A stretch of 54,839 nucleotides of DNA from an uncultured Lachnospiraceae bacterium (GCA_947626365.1 CANQRW010000015.1:1-54839); one strand, 5' to 3'; numbered from the stretch's first letter, positions 1 through 8,225 are shown. Numbers and translations: made by a program. Notes: generated from the letters alone by a model not told the origin.

Positions 1-2
1 TG

Positions 3-30
3 TATAATACTCCCAAGAGGCGAAAGGAGG
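3..30 (+). promoter_or_regulatory. -10 box and ribosome binding site of the XRE/ImmA/PIN operon
   Basis: A TATAAT at 3-8 directly preceded by TG looks like a -10 element; the -35 would lie outside the window. A strong Shine-Dalgarno, AAAGGAGG, at 23-30 sits 7 nt before the ATG at 38. The leader would be only about 25 nt, leaving little room for an operator downstream of the start site. Confidence 0.5.
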
Positions 31-37
31 ATTTGCC

Positions 38-376
38 ATGGCCACAATTTATGAAAAGCTTAAAATGATGAGGGAGAAAGCAGGCCTGCGGCAGGGACAG
101 ATTGCGGACTATCTGGGGGTGACTCAAACTTTCATATCAAAGGTTGAAACCGGAGAGAGAAACCTCACTGTTGATCAGCTGGAAAGTATTGTGAATCTTT
201 ACGGATATAGTCTTGCTGCCTTCACGGATACGGAGGAGGAGACCCATCCGATCCAATTTGCTTTCAGAGCACAGGATGTCAGCCAGGAAGATCTGCGTAT
301 CATTGCCGATATAGGGAAAATTGCAATCAATAGCAGATTCATGGCAAAAGCGCTGGAGGAATCGAATGTTGGATAA
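38..376 (+). CDS. XRE-family helix-turn-helix transcriptional regulator (antitoxin-like)
   Basis: This is a 112-residue protein with an N-terminal Cro/C1-type HTH at about residues 8-62, including the typical stretches QIADYLGVTQTFISKVETGE and LESIVNLYGYSL. The C-terminal 45 residues have no family I recognise and could be a dimer or partner-binding tail. It probably binds DNA and represses its own operon. The ATG at 38 follows a strong AAAGGAGG. The gene overlaps the following protease gene by 11 nt, so the two are translationally coupled. XRE regulators paired with ImmA/IrrE proteases are known from ICEBs1 (ImmR/ImmA) and from toxin-antitoxin-like pairs. Whether this one responds to DNA damage or acts as an antitoxin is inference. 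Confidence 0.85.
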   Translation: MATIYEKLKMMREKAGLRQGQIADYLGVTQTFISKVETGERNLTVDQLESIVNLYGYSLAAFTDTEEETHPIQFAFRAQDVSQEDLRIIADIGKIAINSRFMAKALEESNVG

Positions 377-1121
377 GTTGGAGCTTAGCACAAAAGCACA
401 GGAACTAAGGGAATTGCTGGGAGAAGATGCCAATTCACCGGTTGACATTTTTTCTCTTGCGAACCAGATTGACGGACTTACACTCGTGTTTTATCCTCTC
501 GGAGAAAATATCAGTGGAATGTGCGTCCGGGATAATATAGTAAAACTGATAGCGATTAACTCGACTATGTCATACGGCCGTCAGCGGTTTTCACTTGCCC
601 ATGAGTTGTACCATCTGTATTTTGATGATGAATCAGGCTTTAATGTTTGTTCTAAAAGGCTTGACCCCAAAAGTGAGAACGAAAAGTGCGCGGATCAGTT
701 TGCCTCCTACTTTCTCGCACCATACAAGTCTTTGAGAGCCACAATAAAGAAGGTAACCGGTGACGGCCAGCTATCTATACAGCATGTTATTGCGCTTGAG
801 CAATACTTTGGGATGAGTCATCTGGCAATGCTCTGGCGACTGGTCTCGGAAGGATATCTTTCTTCCGACAGACTGAAAGATTACAGTTCCGGAGTTATGT
901 CTGCAGCAAGATACCTCGGATTTGATGATAAATTATATAAACCGACACCTGTTGAATTGCGGAAAAGAACGTATGGACACTATCTGAAGCAAGTGGAAGA
1001 GTTACGGCAAAAAGACCTGGTCTCTTCAGGAAAGATCGATGAGCTGTTGCTTGATGCTTTTCGCGACGATATTGTGTTCGGCCTGGATGAAGATGATCAG
1101 GGAGGAGATGCCATTGACTGA
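366..1121 (+). CDS. ImmA/IrrE-family metallo-endopeptidase
   Basis: This is a 251-residue zinc protease of the COG2856 family. The HExxH motif is HELYH at residues 79-83, followed by the family-typical EKCADQFASYFLAP stretch (about 106-119), whose acidic residue normally completes zinc binding. Start chosen at the ATG inside the end of the XRE gene (366); an upstream in-frame ATG at 321 would add 15 residues not seen in the family. ImmA proteases cleave or inactivate a cognate XRE repressor, so the substrate is probably the upstream protein. The C-terminal third (about 150-251) is helical and unassigned. It overlaps the next gene by 14 nt, giving a three-gene coupled operon. Confidence 0.88.
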   Translation: MLDKLELSTKAQELRELLGEDANSPVDIFSLANQIDGLTLVFYPLGENISGMCVRDNIVKLIAINSTMSYGRQRFSLAHELYHLYFDDESGFNVCSKRLDPKSENEKCADQFASYFLAPYKSLRATIKKVTGDGQLSIQHVIALEQYFGMSHLAMLWRLVSEGYLSSDRLKDYSSGVMSAARYLGFDDKLYKPTPVELRKRTYGHYLKQVEELRQKDLVSSGKIDELLLDAFRDDIVFGLDEDDQGGDAID

Positions 1122-1530
1122 GAAGTATTTCTTTGATACGGATTGTCTCTCCGCTTTTCTTTGGGTTCGTGAGGAGAGCATTCTGGCCAGGTTATATGCG
1201 GGAAGAATTATTTTGCCTGCCCAAGTCTATCATGAACTTCAGAAAGTCCCTCGTCTTCTGACGCGGGTCGATATGTTGAAGAATAATGGGTATCTTTCCG
1301 TTGAGAGTATGGTAGCAGGATCTGCGGAATACAACGATTACCTGCAGATGACAACCTCGCCGGAAGCAGGAATGAGAATCATCGGCAGAGGCGAAGCCGC
1401 CGGAATTATTACAGAAGCAGCGGGCAATACCATCTGGTCGGATATGATTCAAAAACACCGTATGCTTCCGGCAAAGACTTTTTCTGAGTATTTGGCAAAC
1501 TACCATAAGTCGGAATGGGCAGAAGAATAA
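1108..1530 (+). CDS. PIN-domain-like nuclease (putative toxin of the triad)
   Basis: This is a 140-residue protein with PIN-type layout: acidic residues in FFDTDCLSAFLW (D10, D12), VYHELQ (E43) and IGRGEAAGI (E96), matching the D...E...GxGEA pattern of VapC/DUF3368-like PIN proteins. The last acidic motif is unclear; the best candidate is WSDM (D112), and the segment between GEA and the C-terminus looks shorter than usual, so activity is uncertain. PIN toxins are Mg-dependent RNases. The start ATG at 1108 follows GGAGG within the end of the protease gene; a longer reading from 1039 would overlap the protease by 83 nt with no benefit. The XRE, COG2856 and PIN gene order is typical of toxin-antitoxin-like or defence modules. 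Confidence 0.7.
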   Translation: MPLTEKYFFDTDCLSAFLWVREESILARLYAGRIILPAQVYHELQKVPRLLTRVDMLKNNGYLSVESMVAGSAEYNDYLQMTTSPEAGMRIIGRGEAAGIITEAAGNTIWSDMIQKHRMLPAKTFSEYLANYHKSEWAEE

Positions 1531-1652
1531 CCGGGTTGATATTGTTTTATGCGCAGCTACCTTCTGCCCCACTTTTTCCTGACGTTTCTTTGCGTGCTGT
1601 TTTTTGCTTCACTTTTTGCTGCTGTTTCGCCCGCTCTTCTTTCCTGATTTTC

Positions 1653-2009
1653 TCAGCCCTTCATCTTCGGCCGGAAGATAAGGGAGCCCAGATATCCGAA
1701 TATGAGCGCTCCCGAGATTCCTACTGCGCTGGCAGTAAAACCGCCTTTGAATACTCCCAGGAGTCCGTCGGTCATAAGCCCCTCTTTCACGCCCTTCCAC
1801 AAGGTGTTTCCAAATCCAAGAAGCGGTACCGTGGCTCCGGCTCCGGCCCACCGGGCAAAAGGCTCATATAGGCCCAGGCATCCCAGAATACTGCCGGTAA
1901 CTACCAGAGTCACCATGACCCGCCCCGGCATCATCTTCGTCTTGTCCAGCAGAATCTGCACCAGACTGCAGATTACGCCGCCTGCCAGAAATGCTCTCAC
2001 ATAATCCAT
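1653..2009 (-). CDS. spoVAE: Stage V sporulation protein AE
   Basis: This is a 118-residue membrane protein of the SpoVAE (SpoVAEb) family with about four hydrophobic segments and the family sequence GAGATVPLLGFGNTLWKG. SpoVA proteins form the inner-membrane channel that moves Ca-dipicolinate into the developing spore and releases it at germination. It follows spoVAD on the same strand, separated by 115 nt that hold a 15-nt tandem repeat and a possible coupled mini-ORF. A GGGGG Shine-Dalgarno lies just upstream of the ATG at 2009. SpoVAC, SpoVAB and SpoVAA lie 24 kb away in this window, which is not the usual arrangement. Confidence 0.93.
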   Translation of the reverse strand: MDYVRAFLAGGVICSLVQILLDKTKMMPGRVMVTLVVTGSILGCLGLYEPFARWAGAGATVPLLGFGNTLWKGVKEGLMTDGLLGVFKGGFTASAVGISGALIFGYLGSLIFRPKMKG

Positions 2010-2125
2010 AAGTTTCCCCCTGTTCTCACTTTTCCGTTACCTGCCATTTGTTCTCGCCCTTTATCTGCTGCTGTCTCCGTCGCTGCCGTCTCCATCACTG
2101 CCGTCTCCATCACTGCTGTCTCCAT
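1997..2125 (-). CDS. Possible translationally coupled 42-residue METAV-repeat peptide
   Basis: An open frame starts at an ATG overlapping the spoVAD stop (TGATG) and ends 13 nt inside spoVAE. It would encode a METAV-type five-residue repeat followed by a polar tail. The composition comes from the underlying 15-nt DNA repeat, so this may only be a ribosome bridge between spoVAD and spoVAE, or not translated at all. No family is recognised. Confidence 0.2.
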   Translation of the reverse strand: METAVMETAVMETAATETAADKGREQMAGNGKVRTGGNLWIM

Positions 2126-2135
2126 CACTGCTGTC
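2068..2135. repeat. 15-nt tandem repeat between spoVAD and spoVAE
   Basis: Four complete and one partial copy of a 15-nt unit (consensus CTGCCGTCTCCATCA on the plus strand) run from 2068 to about 2135. The last copy contains the spoVAD stop codon. The unit is a multiple of three, so copy-number change keeps the reading frame of the overlapping mini-ORF. Confidence 0.9.
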
Positions 2136-3147
2136 CCCTCTCTATCACTACTCCGTGGGCAATCCCGGGGATACTCTGCCCTTCGTTGAAGCTGACTGTG
2201 GACAGCAGCGCTCCGGTAGGAAGAAACAGTACCCGCTTCCATTCACCGGATCTGATTTTAGGCAGTATCATGGCGCACAGAGTCACTGCGGAGCAGCCGC
2301 ATCCGCTGCCGCCGGAATGGGTATCCTGAGCATCATTGTCGTAGATTTCCAGACCGCAGTCCATATGAATGCCCTCCAGGCTGTGTCCTTCCTGCTTCAG
2401 CATGTCCTTCAAAATCTTGCTGCCTACTTCCCCCAGATCGCCTGTGATGATCCGGTCATAATAGGTTTCATCCACGCTGAAATCCTCAAAATTCTGCCGT
2501 ATGGTGTGAACCGCCGCCGGAGCCATCGCCGCTCCCATGTTCATGGAATCCCTGGTTCCCAGATCTACAATGCGACCCGGCGTGATTCCCGTGATGACCG
2601 GATCTTTTACGGAGCCGGAACCGGCCTTTCCCACTACGGCCGCCCCGCAGCCTGTCACCGTCCAGGTGGCGGAATGGGGCCTCTGATTTCCATAAGCCAG
2701 CGGAAAACGGAACTGTTTCTCCGCAGTGGCAAAATGACTGGAAGCGATTGCCAGCGTCCGGTCCGCATATCCGCCGTGAACCGTCATGGCCGCCAGGCTC
2801 AGGGCCTCTCCCATGGTGGAACAGGCCCCGTAAAGGCCGAACATGGGAATCTCCAGATCTACTGTTCCGAAAGATGTGGCGATCAGCTGCCCCAGCAGAT
2901 CGCCTGCGAAAAGGTAGCGGACCTCTTTCCGCCGGATATTTCCCTTCTCCATGGCCAGGTCCGCCGCCTGTTTCTGCATGGCAGATTCCGCCTGTTCCCA
3001 GTTCTCCATGCCGAACTTGTCGTCCTGCTCCACCACGTCAATGCTTTTTCCAAGAGGGCCTTCGCCCTCCTTCTTTCCCGCCACGCATGCAGTGCTTATG
3101 ATAACCGGGGGCTTCTCAAATTCAATACTCGCTTTTCCCTTCTGCAT
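2125..3147 (-). CDS. spoVAD: Stage V sporulation protein AD
   Basis: This is a 340-residue thiolase-fold SpoVAD protein with the family stretches VIISTACVAGKKEGEGPLG, GLYGACSTMGEALSLAAM and SGGSGCGCSAVTLCAMILP. SpoVAD binds dipicolinic acid and works with the SpoVA channel in Ca-DPA uptake. Start chosen at the ATG at 3147, which follows AAAGGAGG with ideal spacing; the frame stays open to 3429, but those 94 residues do not belong to SpoVAD. spoVAC normally precedes it directly. Here the upstream neighbour is a divergent paaK, and no good forespore promoter is visible; the best -10 candidate, CATATTA at 3194-3200 (minus), has no matching -35. Confidence 0.95.
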   Translation of the reverse strand: MQKGKASIEFEKPPVIISTACVAGKKEGEGPLGKSIDVVEQDDKFGMENWEQAESAMQKQAADLAMEKGNIRRKEVRYLFAGDLLGQLIATSFGTVDLEIPMFGLYGACSTMGEALSLAAMTVHGGYADRTLAIASSHFATAEKQFRFPLAYGNQRPHSATWTVTGCGAAVVGKAGSGSVKDPVITGITPGRIVDLGTRDSMNMGAAMAPAAVHTIRQNFEDFSVDETYYDRIITGDLGEVGSKILKDMLKQEGHSLEGIHMDCGLEIYDNDAQDTHSGGSGCGCSAVTLCAMILPKIRSGEWKRVLFLPTGALLSTVSFNEGQSIPGIAHGVVIERGQQ

Positions 3148-3510
3148 AGTACCTCCTTTTCTCTCGGAGTCTACTATCTCCAGATATGGCCGGTAATATG
3201 CAGGAAATCCTTTTCGACCTGAAAATCCGGCCGCTTGCCTGCCCAGTACGCCGTCGATTATTTCGCCGTAAATTTCGAACATATCGCCTTCCGCTCCCAG
3301 ATGGATATGCGCGATCATACCGTCTCCGCGTCTTCCCCCAGATTCACGGTAATCAGGGCCAGAGTGCCGCCCGTGCAAACAGCGAATAGATGGCTCTCTT
3401 CGGTCGTACATGAACCGGCGCTGTATCATCTCGTCCGAAAACTATATCACAGATTCATCGCACTCCGCAGCGTGCCCGCGAATATTTTGCGCATATTTCC
3501 CATTTATCGG
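3148..3510 (-). other. Gene-free stretch upstream of spoVAD with coding-like remnants
   Basis: There is no complete gene here, but two short frames on the minus strand look protein-like. One ends in LALITVNLGEDAETV at a TGA overlapping an ATG (ATGA). The next opens with MIAHIHLGAEGDMFEIYGE and runs in frame into spoVAD. The first has no start codon, because a TGA stands immediately upstream. This may be a decayed gene left at the breakpoint that separated spoVAD from spoVAC. I recognise no family in either piece. Confidence 0.3.
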
Positions 3511-3540
3511 TTTACAGCGATAAATCTTCTGTGGTATACT
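3511..3540 (+). promoter_or_regulatory. Sigma-A-type promoter of paaK
   Basis: TTTACA at 3511-3516 and TATACT at 3535-3540 are separated by 18 nt and point toward paaK. The expected start near 3547 gives a leader of about 100 nt. Confidence 0.6.
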
Positions 3541-3647
3541 GAATAACAACGAGAGGAGTCCCGCGTCTGATACACGAAATCCTTCATCAACTGAGCGGCA
3601 GCGGACTCTGCACGGAAATCATTCCCAACAGAAAGGAACAAAAGCCT

Positions 3648-4955
3648 ATGGAACGTTATTATCAGCCAGAAATCGAATGTGCCTCCCGTGAGCAGATCCG
3701 CGCGTGGCAGGACGAACGTCTGGTAAAAACCGTGAAACATGTTTATGACAATGTGGAATTCTACAGAAAGAAGATGGAAGATGTGGGAGTTACGCCTGAC
3801 GACATCAAGTCTGTGGACGACCTGCACAAACTCCCCTTCCTGACGAAAGACGATCTGAGGGACGCCTATCCCTACGGGCTGCTGGCCAAGCCTCTGTCTG
3901 ACTGCGTCCGCATCCAGTCCACCAGTGGTACCACAGGCCGCCGGGTAGTGGCCTTCTATACCCAGCACGATATCGATCTGTGGGACGAGTGCTGCGCCAG
4001 AGCCATTGTGGCAGCGGGCGGCACCAAAGACGACGTGTGCCACGTCTGCTACGGTTACGGCCTGTTCACCGGCGGTCCGGGACTGAACGGCGGCTCCCAC
4101 AAGGTAGGCTGCCTGACCCTGCCCATGTCCTCCGGCAACACGGAGCGCCAAATCCAGTTCATGGTAGATCTGGGTTCCACTATCCTCTGCTGCACTCCTT
4201 CCTATGCCGCTTACCTGGCGGAATCCATCTGGGAGCGAGGACTGCAGGACAAGATCAAACTGAAAGCCGGTATCTTCGGCGCCGAGGCATGGACCGAGGA
4301 AATGCGCCATGATATCGAGGAGAAACTGCACATCAAGGCTCATGACATCTACGGCCTGACCGAGATCTCCGGCCCCGGCGTCTCCTTCGAGTGCAGCGAG
4401 CAGACCGGTATGCACATCAATGAGGACCATTTCATCGCCGAGATCATCAACCCTAAGACCGGCGAGGTTCTTCCCGATGGCGAGAAGGGCGAGCTGGTAT
4501 TCACCAGCATCACCAAGGAGGCGTTTCCGCTGATCCGCTACCGCACCAGAGACATCTGTATCTTAAGCCACAAGAAATGCTCCTGCGGCCGTACGCATGT
4601 GAAGATGTCCAAACCTCTGGGCAGAAGCGACGATATGCTGATCGTCAAGGGCGTCAATGTATTCCCGTCCCAGATTGAGACGGTTCTGATGAACCAGGGC
4701 TATCCGGCTAACTACCAGATCATCGTGGACCGCATCCACAACACCGACACCATCGAGGTTCAGGTGGAGATGACCCAGGAGATGTTCTCCGACAATGCCG
4801 GCGTGGTAGCTGCCAGAGAGAAACAGCTGGTGGACGCCCTGAAAGCAATGCTTGGCATCCTTGTGAAAGTCCGCCTGGTCAGCCCCAAGGCCATCACCAG
4901 AAGCGAAGGCAAGGCAGTCCGCGTCATCGACAAGCGTAACCTGTACCAGGGCTGA
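3648..4955 (+). CDS. paaK: Phenylacetate-CoA ligase (PaaK-type aryl-CoA ligase)
   Basis: This is a 435-residue AMP-forming ligase of normal family length. It shows the ATP-binding loop STSGTTGRRVVAFYT (about residues 92-106), the adenylation motif YGLTEISGPG (about 237-246) and the C-terminal hinge region with YRTRDI and KGVNVFPSQIE. It would activate phenylacetate or indoleacetate-like acids to CoA thioesters with ATP. In Clostridia such ligases often sit next to an ACT-domain gene and indolepyruvate oxidoreductase genes; here the ACT gene follows after 47 nt, but no iorA/iorB is present in the window. The ATG at 3648 follows GAAAGGAAC. Exact substrate is unknown. Confidence 0.92.
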   Translation: MERYYQPEIECASREQIRAWQDERLVKTVKHVYDNVEFYRKKMEDVGVTPDDIKSVDDLHKLPFLTKDDLRDAYPYGLLAKPLSDCVRIQSTSGTTGRRVVAFYTQHDIDLWDECCARAIVAAGGTKDDVCHVCYGYGLFTGGPGLNGGSHKVGCLTLPMSSGNTERQIQFMVDLGSTILCCTPSYAAYLAESIWERGLQDKIKLKAGIFGAEAWTEEMRHDIEEKLHIKAHDIYGLTEISGPGVSFECSEQTGMHINEDHFIAEIINPKTGEVLPDGEKGELVFTSITKEAFPLIRYRTRDICILSHKKCSCGRTHVKMSKPLGRSDDMLIVKGVNVFPSQIETVLMNQGYPANYQIIVDRIHNTDTIEVQVEMTQEMFSDNAGVVAAREKQLVDALKAMLGILVKVRLVSPKAITRSEGKAVRVIDKRNLYQG

Positions 4956-5002
4956 TACCCTGTCACCTGTCAACTGACCATATATGGAAGAGGAGGGAAA
5001 TT

Positions 5003-5428
5003 ATGACCATCAAACAGATTTCCGTATTTCTTGAGAATAAAGCCGGCACTCTGGCGGAGCTGACGGATTTTCTGCACCGGCATGATATCGATATGAGGGC
5101 TTTGTCCATCGCGGAAGCCCAGGATTTCGGCATCGTCCGCATGATCGTGGACGATGTGTACGCCACCACCAATGTGTTAAAGGAAGCTGGATATGTCTTC
5201 TCCATCACCCCGGTTCTGGCCGTGAAGATGGCGGATGAGCCCGGCGGCCTCTACAAGATCCTGAAGGTTCTGGGAGACGGCGGCATCAATCTGGAATATA
5301 TGTACGCCTTCCTGGCTAACCACGAGGCCTACACCATCCTGCGGGTGGCCGATAAGGATAAGGCCATCGACGTCCTGAAGCGCAACGGCATCACCATGGT
5401 GTGCCAGGACGAAATCGCGGCGCTGTAA
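5003..5428 (+). CDS. Tandem ACT-domain amino-acid-binding protein
   Basis: This is a 141-residue protein made of two ACT modules, about residues 2-68 (starting IKQISVFLENKAGTLAELTDF) and 70-141 (starting VLAVKMADEPGGLYKILKVL). This is the COG4747 type found beside paaK in anaerobes. ACT domains bind amino acids as allosteric signals, so it may regulate the ligase or sense aromatic amino acids. The ATG at 5003 follows GAGGAGGGAAATT. It is probably co-transcribed with paaK and ended by the hairpin at 5457-5570. Confidence 0.9.
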   Translation: MTIKQISVFLENKAGTLAELTDFLHRHDIDMRALSIAEAQDFGIVRMIVDDVYATTNVLKEAGYVFSITPVLAVKMADEPGGLYKILKVLGDGGINLEYMYAFLANHEAYTILRVADKDKAIDVLKRNGITMVCQDEIAAL

Positions 5429-5456
5429 CGTACCGATCCTTTCGGCAATAACTCAG

Positions 5457-5570
5457 GAGGGTATCTCCAAAGCCGTTTTTTTGCATACTGACGCAATATG
5501 AATTGTTCCCTTCCAAACAGCCAAGTCGGGGAGCAGTTCCGTACTGCCTGCGGCTCTGAGAGATACCCTC
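5457..5570 (+). terminator. Interrupted terminator hairpin after the ACT gene
   Basis: A perfect 11-bp stem, GAGGGTATCTC at 5457-5467 with GAGATACCCTC at 5560-5570, continues with a second 5-bp stem, AGCCG at 5471-5475 with CGGCT at 5551-5555. The loop is 75 nt long and begins with seven T and the dispersed tag (GCATACTGACGCAATATG). A normal terminator loop is under 10 nt, so a terminator seems to have been opened by an insertion. It lies between convergent genes and could stop either transcript. Confidence 0.5.
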
Positions 5571-5598
5571 TTTCTGTACCGTCTCTCCCGATCCGGAT

Positions 5599-6135
5599 CT
5601 ATCCGAACTTTCGCACCTCACAGTTCTTCATTCCGAAGGCCGCGAAATCCTCATTTTCCATATCCTGAAAATAACTGGTGATTATCCGGCAGATTCCCCC
5701 GTGGGTCACCAGCAGAATATTCTTTCCTCTGCTTTCCTCCAAAAGCTTTTCCAGAAAAGGATATACTCTGGCGGCCACATCCAGGTACGACTCTCCGCCG
5801 GGATACCGTTTCACAAATGTCCTCTTCTCCCGCTGATAAATCGGATCCGCCCGATCAACGCCCTCAAAAATGCCGAAATTATGCTCAATCAGGCAGGGCT
5901 CCGCCACCACACAGGGACGTGCGCCCTTTTGCCGGTCTGCCACCGCCTTAGCGGTATCCACCGTCCTCTGGAGCGGAGAGGTATAGATGATATCGATCGG
6001 CGTATCCGCAAGCCTTTCCGCAAGCTCCGCCGCCTGGGCAAATCCCTTTTCGTTCAAAGGGACATCTGTCCGCCCCAGTACTCTGTTTTCCCGGTTCCAG
6101 CCGGTCTCTCCGTGTCTCGCTATATAGATTGCCAA
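5599..6135 (-). CDS. Histidine phosphatase family protein (phosphoglycerate-mutase-like)
   Basis: This is a 178-residue protein with the catalytic RHGETGWN motif at the N-terminus (YIARHGETGWN), LNEKGFAQA, and the second histidine in LLVTHGGICR near the C-terminus. This is the GpmB/CobC-like branch of the histidine phosphatases. Start chosen at TTG 6135, placed 7 nt after AGGAGG and giving LAIYIARHGE; an ATG-type start further upstream would add 15 residues with no family counterpart. It lies 102 nt after trpA on the same strand and may be read through from the trp operon. The substrate cannot be told from the sequence. Confidence 0.85.
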   Translation of the reverse strand: MAIYIARHGETGWNRENRVLGRTDVPLNEKGFAQAAELAERLADTPIDIIYTSPLQRTVDTAKAVADRQKGARPCVVAEPCLIEHNFGIFEGVDRADPIYQREKRTFVKRYPGGESYLDVAARVYPFLEKLLEESRGKNILLVTHGGICRIITSYFQDMENEDFAAFGMKNCEVRKFG

Positions 6136-6237
6136 TAAAAATCCTCCTGTCTTTTCCGCGGGCCGCCGGTTCCGCGCCAATGGACGCGGCAGGCGGCTGC
6201 TTTTCCGGGTTCTTCCCTTTTCCGGATTCCGCCGGTT

Positions 6238-7008
6238 CTACCTCACCGCGTCCTTCATGCTCTTCACATACTCGCCTACATGTCCGGGAGCATCCTTGCC
6301 GTATTTCTCCAGAATCTTGATGATAGCCGAGCCTACGATGGCCCCGTCTGCGATTCCCGCCATTTTCCGGGCCTGCTCCGGCGTAGAGATGCCGAAACCG
6401 ATGGCGCAGGGCACATCCGTGTTCGCCCGGATCACCTCCACGATGGAAGCCAGATCCGTCTTGATCTCGCTCCGGGTTCCGGTGACGCCCAAGCTTGACA
6501 CCACATACACAAAGCCCTCCGCTTCCCTGGCGATCATGGCGATCCGGTTCTGGGAGGTCGGCGCGATCAGGGAGATCAGGTCCACGCCGTACTTATGGCA
6601 GGTATCCAGAAACTCCTCTTTCTCCTCGAAGGGCAGATCCGGCAGAATCAATCCGTCCATGCCGATTTCCCGGCAGGTGGAGATAAAACGCTCCGCCCCG
6701 TAGGAAAACACCACGTTGGCGTAGGTCATAAACACCATGGGAATGGTAACCTCATGCCGCAGGTTACGAACCAGGTCAAAAATCTTGTCGGTGGTAACGC
6801 CGCCCTTCAGGGCCCGCAGATTGGCTCCCTGGATCACCGGTCCCTCCGCCGTGGAATCGGAGAAAGGAATCCCCAGTTCGATCAGGTCCGCCCCGTTCTC
6901 CGCGCAGGCCTTTACCACTGCCGCCGTCGTGTCCAGATTCGGATCCCCGCAGGTAATAAAGGGAATGAATGCTTTTCCGCCCGCAAATGCTTCTCTGATT
7001 CTACTCAT
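6238..7008 (-). CDS. trpA: Tryptophan synthase alpha subunit
   Basis: This is a 256-residue TIM-barrel protein with family motifs [33 protein letters not shown] (catalytic Glu, and Asp near residue 50) and GFGISTPEQ. It cleaves indole-3-glycerol phosphate to indole and glyceraldehyde 3-phosphate, passing indole to TrpB. Start at ATG 7008 after GGGAGGATATTC; it overlaps trpB by 8 nt, so the two subunits are translationally coupled. It is the last gene of the trp operon. Confidence 0.97.
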   Translation of the reverse strand: MSRIREAFAGGKAFIPFITCGDPNLDTTAAVVKACAENGADLIELGIPFSDSTAEGPVIQGANLRALKGGVTTDKIFDLVRNLRHEVTIPMVFMTYANVVFSYGAERFISTCREIGMDGLILPDLPFEEKEEFLDTCHKYGVDLISLIAPTSQNRIAMIAREAEGFVYVVSSLGVTGTRSEIKTDLASIVEVIRANTDVPCAIGFGISTPEQARKMAGIADGAIVGSAIIKILEKYGKDAPGHVGEYVKSMKDAVR

Positions 7009-8191
7009 GAATATCCTCCCCTCTGTACCGGGCGATGGCCGCGCAGTCCTTGTCGCCCCGGCCGGATATAGTAATGACAATGATCTGATCCTTATTCATC
7101 TCCGGCGCGATCTTCATGGCGTAGGCCACGGCGTGAGCCGATTCGATGGCCGGAATGATTCCCTCGGTCTTCGCCAGGTACTCAAAGGCATTGACCGCCT
7201 CGTCATCGGTAATGGCCACGTACTGGGCCCGGCCGATATCGTGAAGATGGGCGTGCTCCGGCCCGATACCCGGATAATCCAGACCGGCGGAAATGGAGTA
7301 GACCGGCGCGATCTGGCCGTACTCGTCCTGGCAGAAATAGGACTTCATGCCGTGGAAGATTCCCAGCCGTCCGGTGTTGATGGTAGCCGCCGTCTCGAAG
7401 GTATCGATGCCCCGGCCTGCTGCCTCGCAGCCGATGAGCCGCACGCTCTCGTCGCCGATGAAATGATAGAAGCTGCCAATGGCGTTGGAACCGCCGCCTA
7501 CGCAGGCGATGACTGCGTCGGGAAGACGGTCTTCCTTCTCCTTCAGCTGCTCTTTGATCTCCCTGGAAATGACCGCCTGGAAATCTCTTACGATGGTGGG
7601 AAATGGATGGGGTCCCATGACGGAGCCCAGGCAGTAGTGGGTGTCGTCGATACGGCTGGTCCACTCCCTCATGGCCTCGGACACCGCATCCTTCAGCGTC
7701 GCCGTCCCGCTCTTCACCGGGACTACCTCCGCTCCGAGAAGCCGCATGCGGTAGACATTGAGGGCCTGGCGGATGGTATCCTCCTCACCCATGAACACCA
7801 CGCACTCCATGCCCATCAGGGCCGCCGCCGTCGCCGTGGCGACGCCGTGCTGTCCCGCGCCGGTCTCCGCGATCAGCCGGGTCTTGCCCATCTTCTTCGC
7901 CAGAAGGGCCTGCCCCAGCACGTTATTGATCTTGTGGGCGCCGGTATGGTTTAAATCCTCCCGCTTCAGATAGATTTTCGCGCCCCCCAGGTCCTTCGTC
8001 ATCTTCGCCGCATAGTACAGCCGGGAAGGCCGCCCGGCGTATTCATTGAACAGTTCCGTCAGCTCCCGATTAAACTCCGGGTCATCCTTGTAGTGATTGT
8101 ACGCCTCCTCCAGCTCAATCACCGCATTCATCAGCGTCTCCGGAATATACTGTCCGCCGTGAATGCCAAAACGTCCGTTTACATTGGTCAT
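7001..8191 (-). CDS. trpB: Tryptophan synthase beta subunit
   Basis: This is a 396-residue PLP enzyme of the standard TrpB1 length. The PLP lysine lies in [18 protein letters not shown] (about residue 86), followed by [10 protein letters not shown] and the phosphate-binding GGGSNAIG. It condenses indole with serine to tryptophan and forms the alpha2-beta2 complex with the overlapping trpA product. A hairpin at 8226-8252 separates it from trpF. Confidence 0.98.
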   Translation of the reverse strand: MTNVNGRFGIHGGQYIPETLMNAVIELEEAYNHYKDDPEFNRELTELFNEYAGRPSRLYYAAKMTKDLGGAKIYLKREDLNHTGAHKINNVLGQALLAKKMGKTRLIAETGAGQHGVATATAAALMGMECVVFMGEEDTIRQALNVYRMRLLGAEVVPVKSGTATLKDAVSEAMREWTSRIDDTHYCLGSVMGPHPFPTIVRDFQAVISREIKEQLKEKEDRLPDAVIACVGGGSNAIGSFYHFIGDESVRLIGCEAAGRGIDTFETAATINTGRLGIFHGMKSYFCQDEYGQIAPVYSISAGLDYPGIGPEHAHLHDIGRAQYVAITDDEAVNAFEYLAKTEGIIPAIESAHAVAYAMKIAPEMNKDQIIVITISGRGDKDCAAIARYRGEDIHE

Positions 8192-8225
8192 AATCTTATT
8201 TCCTCATCTTTCTTTTCCTCTCAAG

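Noticed and set aside
2748-3101. Plus-strand open frames across spoVAD
   Set aside because: They lie antisense to a clear SpoVAD and have biased shadow composition (Pro/Arg/Ser-rich).
3148-3429. N-terminal extension of SpoVAD by 94 residues
   Set aside because: The ATG at 3147 has an ideal ribosome site and gives the standard SpoVAD length; the extension does not resemble the family.
6737-7954. Plus-strand open frame of about 405 codons across trpA/trpB
   Set aside because: Antisense to two well-identified genes; no ribosome site and no family motif. High GC makes long antisense frames common.
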